Assembly (NCBI GenBank): GCA_003693705.1
Contig: RBZT01000794.1
Span: 24,430-88,429 of the forward strand
DNA from: Polymyxa betae
Taxonomy: Eukaryota; Endomyxa; Phytomyxea; Plasmodiophorida; Plasmodiophoridae
DNA length: 64,000 bases
Direction: 5' to 3'
A model generated the notes under the pieces. That model saw nothing but the letters and a program-made list of their open reading frames with translations. It was not told the origin of the DNA and did not search any database. This document shows positions 24,728 through 36,047 of the stretch, piece after piece. How positions within the stretch are numbered: position 1 is the first letter of the stretch; every line of letters starts with the position of its first letter. The translations under genes were made by a program, and so were the position numbers.

Positions 24728-25650
24728 TTGGGCTCGACCTTCCAGAGGTCCGCACGGATGCCGTACGGACCTGAGCTGCTGGAGCTGGGATTCGAGCCTG
24801 GAAAAAATCAGAATTCCTTACCGACTGACGAAGTCTTATCAAAACTTGTAGTACTATATCGCGATTTGAAGAATCCGCTCCAGGGCACAACGCCTTGTTC
24901 TAACCTTAATTTGATGTCATTAAAACTGCCATAGCTGAGATTCTGGAAAATTGAAAACGGCGATGAACTTCTCAGAGTATGAAGACACGCAAAGATTACG
25001 AATGGACCGGGTAGAATTTAGGAAGAAGAGAACAAAAACAATCAAGCTCCAAGGAACTTACAACGACGTCGAACTGAATGCAAGAATGGAAATGAAATTA
25101 TGGGGAGCTCACTTGCAAAGAATATACAACCGATGATGAAAACAAGGGAAATGATATACGAACAGGACGATTGGTAAAGAAAATCATTTACAGCAACATC
25201 AGGGCAAATTCAGAATTGATGAAAGAAATATGAAGTGAAGCCGATGAAGAAATGAATGTTGCAGACAAGAAGATGAAACAGGAGAAAATCCAAAACTTAC
25301 AAGATGGCAAAAGGAAGTAGTGAAGATAGAGATAGAGGAACAGATAGGACGATTCCGACGAGCACAACCTATCAATGACGAGATTAAGAAAGAAAAATTG
25401 AAAAAAGAACTAGCCTTGAAGATAAATCTAGACAGCCAAGATAAAGACAGAAGAAGACAATAAGATGAAGAAGATTTGGAGAAATTTGAGAAGGATGAAA
25501 GTGATGAGGAGGATGAGGAGGAAGATGAAAACACCGATGAAGAAATGACGAAGATAGTTATAACTCCAAAGAAGAATAAGAGCAACAAAGCGCTAACGGA
25601 GGAAAATAAGGGGAGAAAACTTACAGCGCCAACTGCTCAGTGGCCATAAA
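24728..25650 (+). pseudogene. degenerate Lys/Glu-rich coding remnant
   Basis: Several short plus-strand frames read like a decayed protein: GPELLELGFEPGKNQN (24728-24934), LRMDRVEFRKKRTKTIK (from 24951), then after stops VVKIEIEEQIGRFRRAQ, EIKKEKLKKELALKINL and an acidic run DESDEEDEEEDENTDEE up to ~25650. The frames are interrupted by many stops. It may be a retroelement gag or LINE remnant, but no diagnostic motif is visible. Confidence 0.35.
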
Positions 25651-26547
25651 CGGCATCACTGCCAATTATCAAGGAATCTCAGCACCGGATGGCTTGATAA
25701 TTAGCATGTTCGGCCCGATAGAAGGTCGCAGGCATGAGTAGTCTCCTGCGTGAATCCCAGATTCGGCAGAGACTCGAACAATTGCCTGCTGCCAACGGGT
25801 ATCTGATCTCTGACGATCCTGCCTATTGAGTGAGCAGATTTATCTTGCAGTCCTTTCAAAGGGCTGAGTTTACTTTGATAAGTAACCATGACAAAATGCT
25901 TCAAGAGATTAAGCCGTGCATTGTATTATAGGAAGAACAGGCATTCAATGCAAAAATGAGCCTCTTCGGGCGCATTAAAATGCTGTTCGCTTTTGTTGAT
26001 TTCTCCAACAGTCTTAAGGTGATGCACGGGCCGGTTGGCAGTTGCCAAGCTGATGACTAACATCCATTGTTGCGTTAATGAAGGTAATCAGATAAGCGAC
26101 TTCTTTGGCGTCAAACCGCCAACATTATTACATTAAGCGAATATTTACAATAAAATCGTAAAGGTTCCTTCATACATACCCTCTGACTGAAGATGTGTTC
26201 TAGATCTGTGAATAAGGCTGCTTGCGAGATAACAAAACTTTGATCTGAATTACGCAATATTTGACTAGCCTCCGATCGGACCTGACTAACTCCGTTGATC
26301 GGAAACTCTCCGCGTGCAGCGCCTTTCGGCTAGCGCGACTCTCTACAGAGCTCAGGCTCTCGTTAGCAACCCAATACAGAGTGTTTTATTTCCCTCAACT
26401 CCACAACAATGCAACAACTGCATGACGGCAACAGCCGGCTGAACACCAACATAACACATACACTACGCCGACTCGGATTCGAATCGGTTATTCGTTCGAC
26501 GCTGAGTCAGACGACACCGCGTTCGGAGCTAACCTCCGATTCTAGTG

Positions 26548-26556
26548 ATATATAAG
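26548..26556 (+). promoter_or_regulatory. TATA-like box upstream of gag-like ORF
   Basis: atatataag lies ~110 bp before the gag-like ATG at 26667, in sequence that looks like a retroelement leader or LTR. It is a plausible LTR promoter; no second LTR copy was found by eye. Confidence 0.35.
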
Positions 26557-26666
26557 GGCTTGTATTCCATCTAGTATAATCATTCTGCAATTCATCATTT
26601 TTGCAACATCAATTTCAAGTAGTCATTGCTACAAGGATATCATTAGCTGCGTTTCACTGACGTAAC

Positions 26667-28030
26667 ATGGAGACTATGGCGATTATGATGGACAATGAGG
26701 AGAATCAGTCAACGCAAAATTTGGCTGACAGTGGAGGTGTACAGCAGCCTGGTAATTCAGTTGCGGACAAATCGAATGATGATGCAAGCTTCGAATTCAT
26801 TCAACGGTGCATTCGTTATTAACACGAAATCACCGCCTTGTGTGAATCTGTTGATTACACAATGAGTGATTCAGATGTGGACATTGGGAAACATGCTTCA
26901 TAGGCTAAGTGGGAGATATAGTTCCCAGCCAGTGAATAATATTTCTGGACTCTGGTAGACCAGCGGCACAGGCTGTGCCGCGTGTGGTTTTTCAACCATG
27001 TCTGTAGAAATTGCGCCTGGACATCACAGAAACTAACTGACCAAAAGTTACAATAACAGCTCCACAGCTGTTAGTCCAGGGCCTACTTAAGCAGTACTCT
27101 ACACACCCCTTTTTTGAATGTGACTGCATTCCTCACCAGAATCAGGCACTCAGGCCTCTGGCAGAATTAAGTAGGTGACCCCCAACTCAGATGAACCACG
27201 CATCTTTTCACGAGTTGTGTAGCCGGTCCAGTCCACAAAACCCAAAAACGTCCAGTACCATGTTATTCTGTAGAAATTGCGCCTGGACTTCACAGCAACT
27301 AACTGACCAAAAGGTACAATAACAGCTCCACAGCTGTTAGTCCCTGGCCTACTTAAGCAGTACTCCACACATGTGAACCACCTTTGTTGATGGCTCTGCG
27401 TACAAAGGATATTATCCAATTTTGTTTGAATATACGAAATATGACCAGCAAGTTCAGGACAATCAGAGAATGGGAGGGAATGATATTCCAGACGGCCATT
27501 TCTGTCTTTTATAGATCCTTCTTTGTTGATATGATTGCCAAATTTGTTCTGAAAGAACCGAAGGAGGAACTTGTGGACAATGAAGTCATGGGTGCTTTAA
27601 ACAATTACAAGGTTAATGACGACTAGCTCGTCGCATGATCATATTCGTATGATTATCAAGAAGAGTGTAAGATGAAGCCATCATCTGCCAGAATAATGGA
27701 TCTTCTGACTCAACTGGATAAGATCATTGAGGAGCATAACTGCCAGTCTTTGTTTGATTCTGATGTGGGGAAGGAGCATTGGATTCGTTTGGTCACGGAA
27801 TGCTTGCAACCTTATATTTTTAAGAATCATTTGCTGAATATGATTAATTTAATTGCTCGAAACCGGAGCTTAGAACTGACCAGGTTGCGTTTGTCGAGCA
27901 ACTGCAGGCAGACGTGGACAAGTTTGAGTCAGAAGGGAGTCGCATTCTTATTCTGTCGGATACGGATCATGGACAGAAGACCGCTACGGTTTCGAAGAAA
28001 CGTGGGGTTTCTAACCAGAATAATGGTACT
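26667..28030 (+). pseudogene. retrotransposon gag-like gene, broken
   Basis: The ATG at 26667 gives METMAIMMDNEENQSTQNLA... and stops at 26820. Further frames continue SDSDVDIGKHA-like, then after the TRIM insertion LMALRTKDIIQFCLNIRNM, RTIREWEGMIFQTAISVFYR, stops at 27624, and resumes MKPSSARIMDLLTQLDKIIE with WIRLVTECLQPYIFKN. The 'LR-x-K-D-I-x-x-F' helix and the downstream helical pattern look like a Gag capsid. Interrupted by in-frame stops and a 368-bp insertion. A partial second copy follows at 28188. Confidence 0.45.
27002..27369 (-). mobile_element. TRIM-like miniature LTR retrotransposon
   Basis: Two ~102-bp direct repeats (27002-27103 and 27268-27369, ~94% alike) begin TGT(A/G)GAGTACTG and end near TTTCTACA on the minus strand. 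They flank 164 bp of internal sequence. On the minus strand a purine tract AAAAAAGGGG directly precedes the 3' repeat and TGGTACTGG follows the 5' repeat as a possible primer-binding site. CATGT is duplicated at both ends (26997-27001 and 27370-27374). The homologous uninterrupted sequence at ~28348 lacks the element, confirming an insertion into gag-like sequence. Confidence 0.8.
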
Positions 28031-28187
28031 CAGCACAAAAAGCGTAAGCTTGAATCTATAAAAGCGCTTATGATCTACATAATACATTCAATCTACAATT
28101 CAGTTTACAGTCACTGCTACCTGTTCTAATCGGAAGACTCCACAAAGAGTTCTTTAGTTATCGTCTGCGATCAGAGAGAGATACTGT

Positions 28188-28395
28188 GTGAATCTGCGGA
28201 TTACACAATGAGTGATTCTGTCACTGAATCAGATGTGGACATTGGGACACATGCTGATAGGCATCGTGGGAGATATATTTCCCAGCCTGTGAATGTTTCT
28301 GGTAGACCAACAGCACCGGCTGTGCCACGTGTGGTCTTTCAACCCTGCGAACCCCCTTTGTTGACGGCTTTGCGGACAAAGGATATTATTACAAC
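28188..28395 (+). repeat. second copy of gag-like 5' segment
   Basis: About 200 bp closely related to 26848-27000 plus 27375-27420 (shared MSDS..SDVDIG, RGRYISQPVN, PRVVFQPCEPPLL, ALRTKDII). It lacks the TRIM and therefore shows the pre-insertion state. It loses similarity after 28395. Confidence 0.8.
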
Positions 28396-28623
28396 TGGGG
28401 ATGCATTCTCACTAACCTAGCTCTATATATGTCCAGCCTCATCATCTTGGCATACAGGGACCTTAACAAAATCCTGCGTGCTGTCATCCTGATTTATCAG
28501 GTTCAGGGACTTCAGCGCTTCTGCTATCAGCGGATGATTTTACAATCTCCAGCGAAGATGGAGAATTGCTTTGTTGAAAAGCTCCTTTCCTTGCCTGCTG
28601 TATACAACACAGATCGCAGAACA

Positions 28624-28636
28624 TGGTATCAGAGTT
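28624..28636 (+). other. possible retrotransposon primer-binding site
   Basis: tggtatcagagtt matches the start of the initiator-Met tRNA-complementary site used by many LTR retrotransposons. It follows an ACA end, as an LTR-PBS junction would. The sequence beyond it carries a gag on the opposite strand, so it may be a chance match or a nested element. Confidence 0.3.
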
Positions 28637-28639
28637 GAA

Positions 28640-29511
28640 GAAAACACTGAGCAATTACACGAAGCGAACGACTTTGAATCTTGATGGAACGACGCTCTTC
28701 GGACAGCTGCTCGCGATATGGCCTTGTTGTTTGCAGCTGTAGCAGCGTGGTCCAGAAGCTGAGGATGATGAGGATGTTTAGCCGTTTTCGAAGTTGAAGA
28801 CTGACCTGAATTGCTCGTAGTAGAGTCCGATTGAGGCTTGGTGCGACAATCCTTGGTATCATGTCCAGACAAATTATGGAATGTGCAAAATGATGATTGT
28901 GGTTTTGCCGAGGCTGAGGTAGTAGAACCTTGCGTAACGCGACATTCGGAGGCCTCATGTTTGGACTTCCTCCGATTCGTTTTCTAAGAGCATCCTCACT
29001 GCCGCCTTCAAGATCAGGTTGGTATCTAGACGAAAACAAGTCTCTAAAGTCCCTAAAACAAATCACACCATACCTTTTAGCTTTTCGCATCAGAAATCCA
29101 ATAGCTTACAGCCTGCTGCAAGCTTCTCTCGCAGCTCCGAAATCAAAGTTTTCAAATCCTAGTTTTGATGCATCAGCTTCAGCAGGACTCTGTGTGATAA
29201 ACCAGTCCGAAAACACTGTGAATGATAATGCATCAAACGGTTTATGAGGAGAAATTAGGAGAGAAATCGGTGATGATGGGCGGAATTGAGTCATTGATGT
29301 CGTGAGTCACGACACTCTGTCCTTGTGAGTAAACAATCCGATAAATTGCAAGACCAACATCTGAGCATTTGTCCAGCTGTGTCATGAGTCGCCTCATGGC
29401 TGTAGCGGCCTCGGCGCTGGGAACATCGCGCAGCCAGTGTAGCTGGTCTCTCTTGGTGTGAGTGAGACCGACCGAAATCATCCCCATATTAAATACCGTC
29501 ACGAGTTGCAT
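28640..29511 (-). pseudogene. LTR-retrotransposon gag with CCHC-type zinc knuckle
   Basis: Read from 29511 on the minus strand: MQLVTVFNMGMISVGLTH, RRLMTQLDKCSDVGLAIYRI, then in shifted frames FRDFRDLFSSRYQPDLEGG. Near 28850 comes the zinc knuckle CTFHNLSGHDTKDCRTK, followed by a Ser/Thr/Lys-rich tail. The knuckle 'C-x-x-H-x-x-x-x-H-x-x-x-x-C' is typical of copia-type Gag proteins. The frame changes at least twice. No protease or polymerase follows. Confidence 0.5.
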
Positions 29512-30522
29512 GACCGATTTGAGTCACAGGAATCGAGGGTAGCTCATAACGCATGTATTGGACCAAACATTCTGTCTTCGTTCTGCTTCGTAACCTGTTC
29601 GCTCTTCGTTTCGTCTTATCATTTAGTCCTGTCCTCTTCCGTCTTGCTCCTGTGGTCTTCTTCTCAGTTCTCTAGTTCGCCTCCCCTTTTTGATTCTTTA
29701 GGGTCTTTTACATTCTGCTTATACTTTTGAATCTGCACAGGTTGCAGCTTGTATTTTCGAGCAGTAAACCAAATTCGTCTTCTCCACAGACCACAATGAG
29801 CCGCTGCTCTTCCAGGGAGTAAGCACCTTTGGCTCGGTCCAAATCCACAGACAGCTAGACGTTCTATATGAATTGTTTTAACGCGCTCTTTTTATCCGCA
29901 GTAAAAAATCAGTGCGAATGCGCGTCTGTGGTGAAATTGGACACCAAGATATCCCGCTTCTTTCTTTTCCGACCTCGGAGAATGAATTTCACATTGGGGG
30001 GATATCTTCACCTCTTTTACGGTATTGAATGGGTGTCACTATATCGAGGGAGAACTCTGTACGTATCTCGAAGCTATACTTCGTGATGGTTAAATCGACT
30101 TAACCGTTGACATCGAATTTTCTACTCTTCAACACGCATTTCGAGTTTGAGTTCGGGCGTAATGCATTCTGTGAACTTTCAAATGTCGCCGCAAAGCGGT
30201 AGAACTTCCGAACTTATCAGCTTTCGGGACCATAAAGCTGAGTTGAGGTCTATCAAGTCGAGGTTTAAGACTCAACCGATTCATAAAATTATAAGCGCTA
30301 TTGATACATGAACTTCGTTAACAACTCTGAACTTCAGTGCGAAATAAGGCCGCCTATATACCGCCCATTCCTTGACCATCACTGACCATAGCCGCTTCAT
30401 AATCAATAAGTGCTGCTTTTCGGGATTGAGCACACGCAGCCCCCGAGGGGAGCTTTTTCGAAGAAATATTCCGTGGACGGGCTCTTGCGGGTCGTGCTGA
30501 TCCCTTGGCGTTGCAATCGGGT
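29512..30522 (+). other. intergenic region with pyrimidine-rich tract, no gene recognised
   Basis: About 1 kb between the gag remnant and the SANT-domain gene. 29560-29730 is TC-rich; 30100-30350 is AT-rich. Small ORFs have no recognisable motif. The last ~160 bp should contain the SANT gene promoter. Confidence 0.5.
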
Positions 30523-31715
30523 ATGGCGCCCGATTCTAATCTGTCCGAATCGGAGGACGATCTCAACAACGGCAACGGCCTTGGCCAGTCTGTGTCCGAT
30601 GACGAAGACACCATGATGGCAGACGAGGTCGCATCCAGTAGGAAGGCGGCCGCCGCCGTTGGCCCTGATCAGATTCTATCGTTCGTCAGACGGTTAGCTA
30701 GAGAAGGTCCAAGGCAATTGACGTCGTCGGAATCCGACCTCGCCAAAACCATCGTCGCTATTCGGAAAAAATGGCCTTCTGGTGTTCAGACCAAACAGGT
30801 TCGCTTTGCATTAAGTTCTTCCCGTCTGCTCGGTCTTCCACTGATGGTTTTGATGTGTAATTTTATGAAAACTTTTCGTGATTTTTGTATACATCCAATT
30901 TTCACGTTTGCTGAATTCTGAGGTTCATTCTTAGGCACTGTCAAGAACACGTCGAAGGGCGGCTCTAAGCGGAGCAATTCCACATGCAGCCATATTGGAA
31001 GATGCTGAAGGTAAACCAAGGAAAAGGAGGATGCCATCAAGGATGTTGCCTGATCTAGACTCGGGACCATCTGAGCTCATTTACAAAGGCAGTGTACTGG
31101 AGATTTTACCACAAAGGAAAAAAGGTCAAACTTCTGCTTTGTTGTAATTCGTGTCTTTAATGTTGCCATAGTGGACGCTCTGCTGTCATCAGTAGCTGCA
31201 TTCTTCCATCAGCCGAATAAAATCGGTGTTCCACCTGGAATGGAGCGTTACATCATGCCAGATCAGGACCGTTTGTGCTATTCAACGCTCGATGCGTTAT
31301 TGTCGCCATTACGGAAGCAATCTGTTTGGGGTGCGTGTTTGTCCATTCTAGCTCGAATGAAGTCACCGTTTAATCTCCGTCAGAAACGTGGTCGCCGATC
31401 CAGCTGGCCTTGTTTGAGGCAGGGATTTATACACTAGGGAAGAACTTTCATGAAATAGCTAAACTGGTTAGCTCGCTATGTGTGTCTGTTATGATATTCT
31501 GAACGTCGGCTTAGATTGATAATAAGACCACGGGTGATATCGTCAATCTCTATTATCATTGGAAGCAAAGCACCCACTACAACATGTGGAAATCCCTTGG
31601 CAAACCGATCGTTTCGCAAACGGCATCGTCACCGTCGCCTACAAGCAAAAGCAATTCAGGACCTGCTGCTTCTCTATCGGCTCGACAAAATGGACAAGAT
31701 GCTGCAAACTTGTGA
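30523..31715 (+). CDS. SANT/ELM2-type chromatin protein (MTA/RCOR/MIER-like)
   Basis: Five exons (30523-30798, 30935-31124, 31172-31330, 31384-31466, 31515-31715), 302 aa. An acidic N-terminus (NLSESEDDLNNGNG) precedes a basic segment. An ELM2-like part follows (RYIMPDQDRLCYSTLDALLS; PSELIYKGSVLEILPQ), then a SANT domain across three exons: WSPIQLALFEAGIYTLGKNF, HEIAKLIDNKTTGDIVNLYY and HWKQSTHYNMW. The 'E-x-G...G-K-N-F...K-T...D-I-V-x-x-Y-Y-x-W-K' pattern is that of the SANT1 domain in HDAC corepressors. Likely part of a histone deacetylase complex. The first intron (136 nt) is longer than usual. Confidence 0.78.
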
Positions 31716-31926
31716 TCTGGAGCAAATTTCACACAATCACGTAATTCTATAATTGCAATAAATGTTATACGATTTATTCCTTCGTGAAATATTCGCGTTC
31801 TTATAAATTGTATGAATCTGGGAAATCGATCTGTATTGTTCCCTGACGTCCATTCTAAGCGTCTCCGGAAACAGGATCCCAGAACCTATACGTGTATTTA
31901 GCTACGATCTCTTGACACTAATCAGA

Positions 31927-33498
31927 TTACCAAAAATTGGCCGCCCATTTCTGCCCTTTGATCACCGGACAGCCTAGAGAAGCAGTTTAAATTTCGATTT
32001 CGTATTGGCCATTCGATAATTACCTCCATGCAAAGCATTATGGTCAAGATTGCCATCAGGTAACATAGTGAAGAAAAGAGCAGCTCGTCCTTTTTTCGGT
32101 GGAATTCGGAATCCTTCCGGATTGGTACAAGCATTGTCGACGAAATTATTGCCCATTCTTGGGAATACTGTGGCACCGCCCTCCTCCACGTCGCTCAAAT
32201 AGAGAAATAAAGTGGCGTAGCGATTCTTTCCTTCCTGAACGGCCTTGTATGTGGGATAGTCGGCAGGTTTGAAGTAATCATCCTAAAGCACAGGTGACGT
32301 TAGAATCATCTGACTCAGAGAATCCGTGTAAATTTACGTGTGGTTGATCTGAGACAGCGGTTAATATTTCCATCAACTTTACGAGGCAAAGATACACTTA
32401 CATTCCTGAGTCTCTTGGTACAGAAGAACCTGCAACGATTCCGAATGCTTCTTCCAGGAATCTACATGAAAGTCGACATTGAGAAAGCTAAATCCTCTTC
32501 GGAACACATCTGGTCAAGATTTAAGCGTCATCAAGCTCGGTTTTGGATGGTGTTTCACTTTCGACAATTTTCGATTTTTCAGCGCCCATCCACATATTCG
32601 TCGAAGTGCGCGCAACAATATATTCGCCTGTCATTTTGACTCCCGATCTGCAAATGATGGATGTTCAGCACTTGATGAACGCTGATAGGTGAGATATCAA
32701 CCTTTTCATTTCTCCCGACTCTTGGGCTTCTTTGATTATGAAATCGCACTCATCGGCACTCAAAAAATCATCAATTACAAAGATTTTCGGTGTAATAGCA
32801 AGGGTTTTCATCTTGAGTGTTAACTTAGAATCATCCGCAGCTATGCCATCTTGAGCTGTGTAGTGCCCCGGACTGACGACACGTTCAATTTCGTGGCCAA
32901 TTTCAACAGGATCAGCCACCCATTTAACCATTCGGTGACGTGGATGCACATTGATCCAGCTGAAACCGTGCTCCTAACGTATGTTAGCTTTCCAAGCGAA
33001 AGATGATAACTAAAGTACCTTCATATAATCCTCGTGAAAGCTACTCTCGAATCTCGAGTAAACTTCGGTGACTTTTTCGTCTTCCACCACGAAAGACATC
33101 ACATATTCTTGAGTGGAGGCAATTCTCCAGACCCAAACATGCCCAACGAAGCTGTTGAACTGCTGTGAAGCTCCAGGCTCTATCGTGCCCATCTTGATTT
33201 CTTCGTTATCATGATTGGCCCAAAAGATGTCTAAAGTAACATCATGACGATTGAAGAAGTCAAGCTTCACAGAAATGAATTCAGTTGGAGCAGATGGAAC
33301 TTCAGGTCGATCAGCCATTGGCGATGCTGTAGTCGGGTTTGCCTTGTCATCTTTGACGAAAGTTGGCAGGATAAAGACAGCAACGACGCTGAGTAAAGCA
33401 ACAACAATCGCTGCCTTGACACCAACGGTGCCTACACGCTTCTTTGCCGCTGGCGGCGCTGACGTCGACGACTGCTTAGGTTTAGAATCGGCCGTCAT
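31927..33498 (-). CDS. membrane prolyl 4-hydroxylase with an N-terminal VHL-like beta domain
   Basis: At least seven exons. The ATG at 33498 starts a basic cytosolic tail, then a membrane anchor (VGVKAAIVVALLSVVAVFIL). Next, ~80 residues match the VHL beta domain: ISVKLDFFNRHDVTLDIFW, EIKMGTIEPGASQQFNSF, VGHVWVWR. The C-terminal 2-oxoglutarate oxygenase is complete: FVIDDFLSADECDFIIKEA, ARTSTNMWMG, ESLQVLLYQETQE|YQPH|DDYFKPADYP, LYLSDVEEGGATVFPRMG, AALFFTMLPDGNLD and LHGGCPVIKGQKWAANFW. Iron ligands are H and D of PHDD plus the H of LHGG; 2-oxoglutarate is held by the K in KGQK. An 11-nt microexon (32338-32348) encodes YQPH. A type II ER/Golgi collagen-like P4H topology is inferred. Confidence 0.85.
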
Positions 33499-34060
33499 GT
33501 TAACCAACAATATCTCGAGATTTGATATTGACGATCGAAACCGATCCTGAAATCTCACTCTCCGGATCGTTCCAAGAAGTTATCTTATTATCTAACCAGT
33601 GGTCGCATGGACAGCAACGTGCAACGAGGGCAGATTGCAACACGCCTGTGACTTCAGGCAGTCCATATGGCTATGTCCGGCATATCCATAACGAAGCCAA
33701 TCTTCCATATCGCGATAATCTTCCATCCTTTGATAGCCATCATTCCAACGATGCCGCCAATGATCGCCGACCAGGCAGCAGGCGACACCCCCCAGCATTG
33801 GCTGTTTTAACATCAACACCAAATAACAGAATGGAAGAAGTGTGAAAAAGACAGTATGGAGTGAAACGCAGTAGGCGGCCACGCAGGAGGCCAGTGACGG
33901 TGCCTCCCACACGGATGTCCAGTCGCGATGTTCTCCATAATCGGACAGATAATGACCGGTTTTGCGTTACAATCCTGCCTGTGACGTCTATATCCCCGGG
34001 CCATAGTACACGCTGACAATCGATATCATTAAGCGACCCATCGTGCCCCCGCTCCCTGCC
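33499..34060 (+). other. intergenic region, divergent promoters
   Basis: About 560 bp between the divergent starts of the P4H and the multicopper-oxidase-like gene. ORFs on both strands lack any motif and overlap each other. No repeat is evident. Confidence 0.5.
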
Positions 34061-35988
34061 ATGGCGCCGGCCAGGTATGAGCGCCTTCGTGAACAGGCTG
34101 CCGATGACCAAGACGATTGCCGATCAGAGACCACAGTGGAAAGCGTCGGAAGCGAAAGAATACTGAACGACCCGCCTGACCGGCATGATATCTGGAACCA
34201 GGTCGAATAGTGTCGCTGTAATGGTTTCGAGCTGATTGGATACAGCCATGGTGGTTGTTTCTGCTGATGGTGTTGCTGTTCTTGGGCCTGGTCGCAGCTA
34301 GTATCGGTGTGCATGCTGCTGTATGCTCGTCGAAACCGATTGTTACCGATCCCATCACCGATGCAGCTTTCACCAAGCTTTTGATTCGCGAACAGCTCAG
34401 CACCATGTATATAGGGCGAGGAGCCAACACGACCATGTGTTCAATTCCAAGGCTATCTGTTGATGGAATTGGGCCATCATGGAGCCTGACCTCAGAAACG
34501 GTTTCCATGAGCAATCTCAACTTCGTGCTTGGGGATCGGATTTTGCTCTCGGTCTCGAATGCACTCCAGGCTCTGGTTGATTTCGGGGTGCAGTCGACGC
34601 TTGGCATCGAGCAGAGTGTAGCACCGGGGAGAATTCGTCTCATTGATGTTCCCCAAGCAGACATTTTTCTCGCTCAGTTGAGCGCCGGTACGACGACAGT
34701 CGAATCGCAACGTGGATTCCAACGAGGCCGTGGTCTGTCGATTCCAATGTAAGGGCGGTTGTCGCAATTCTAGCTATCAGATTGTGATTGTTGGTAGGAT
34801 TGTTGGAGGCAATCTTCCTGATATCACCAGCGATTATAATACGGATCTTATCGGGGCCATCGATACAGCGAAAAACGTCGTCTTCATGCTCCAAGACGCA
34901 TGCTTACGCGCTCGGCACGGAAATGAAACCCGAAACTCTTGTGGAGACTGCCTGGAGAACAACAACTTATCGGTGCTAAGGTAGCCTCAGCTTGAATTTC
35001 AGTAATGATAAGCTTATGGTTGTAGCGAGATGACAGAAGTCGAGTATGGCGTGATTGCTTCAAACAATCACTTTGAACATCATATGCACTCGCTATTGGT
35101 GGAGCCCGGCATTCCTGTTCGTCTCAGAGTTTACAACTCGGCATCTGGAACAAACTTCTTTCTGAATATCACCAGCGATGATGTATTTGTCGAATCGAAA
35201 CTTATCGCCATCGATGGGCATTGGATTGCCCCTATCGATGTGAACACGTTAACTGAGCGGTTATGGGTTGGTGTCGGGCAGCGTATGGATATTCTTGTTT
35301 TCGTTCCGAACAGACGGTGGACACGTATTCTTATCCTAGCCGTTGAGGAAGGAAGGGAATTTGGACGTCAGACTGGTAAATGACAGCCAACTCTGATTTC
35401 GGTTGTTGAGTGCCTTATCCAGGAATGTCATTACAAACGGATATGTCGATGTCGAGTTCGAGGACAGTTAAGGATCCACCGCGGTTAGGGGAGTCGGCTT
35501 TATACAAAAGCTGGGGAACTGAACTAGTGGCCCGCAAACCGATTTTTGGAAACGGACTCGAAGAGTATGAAGTCGAACTTACGAATCCGGCAGAACTTAC
35601 AAATTCAGCCGCACACTCCGTTCTGACTGCTGATGTGAATGCTGTATTATACCTGGACAACCAGAATACTGTTAATGGAAGGCGTGGAACAAATACTTCT
35701 AATGCAACCTATGTCCATGTCACACTGGGCAACCAAGTTTCTATCACATTCGTTAGCAATGCTACTGAAGCGTTGCCGATGCGTGTTTATGGCCATTCAT
35801 TCACGATATCTAGGTTGAATGGCAAAGTAGTTGAATCAGGGATCGAAAGGGATACTGTTCTTATCCCGCCCAAGAACAATGTAACAATATCCTTTACAGC
35901 CCTCAATCCAGGCTCGTTTCCTATCGCCTGCATGAACGAGTTCCGACGTGCGAAAGGAATGGTTGCCTATCTTGAATATGTTATTTAA
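34061..35988 (+). CDS. membrane-anchored multicopper-oxidase-fold protein lacking copper ligands
   Basis: Exon 1 (34061-34201) encodes a 47-residue acidic cytosolic tail. A 44-nt intron leads to a membrane anchor PWWLFLLMVLLFLGLVAA. The rest resembles three cupredoxin domains: domain 1 around VLGDRILLSVSNAL; domain 2 around GIPVRLRVYNSASGTNFFLN, KLIAIDGHWIAPIDV and LWVGVGQRMDILVFV; domain 3 around EALPMRVYGHSFTISRLNG, ERDTVLIPP, ISFTALNPGSFPIACMNEF and KGMVAYLEYV. The HPFHLHGH and HCH-x-x-x-H copper motifs are replaced (ALPMRVYGHSF; ACMNEFRRAKGM). Middle splice sites (34740-35030) are approximate. Probably a non-enzymatic relative of laccases/ferroxidases. Confidence 0.65.
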
Positions 35989-36047
35989 TATGTGACAGAA
36001 TGATTAATGCTAGTCTAAGGATAATAAAAATACATTATATTGACAGA

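Noticed and set aside
25199-25588. Serine-rich minus-strand ORF
   Set aside because: Antisense of a GAAGAT/GAGGAT repeat encoding an acidic run on the plus strand; compositional artefact.
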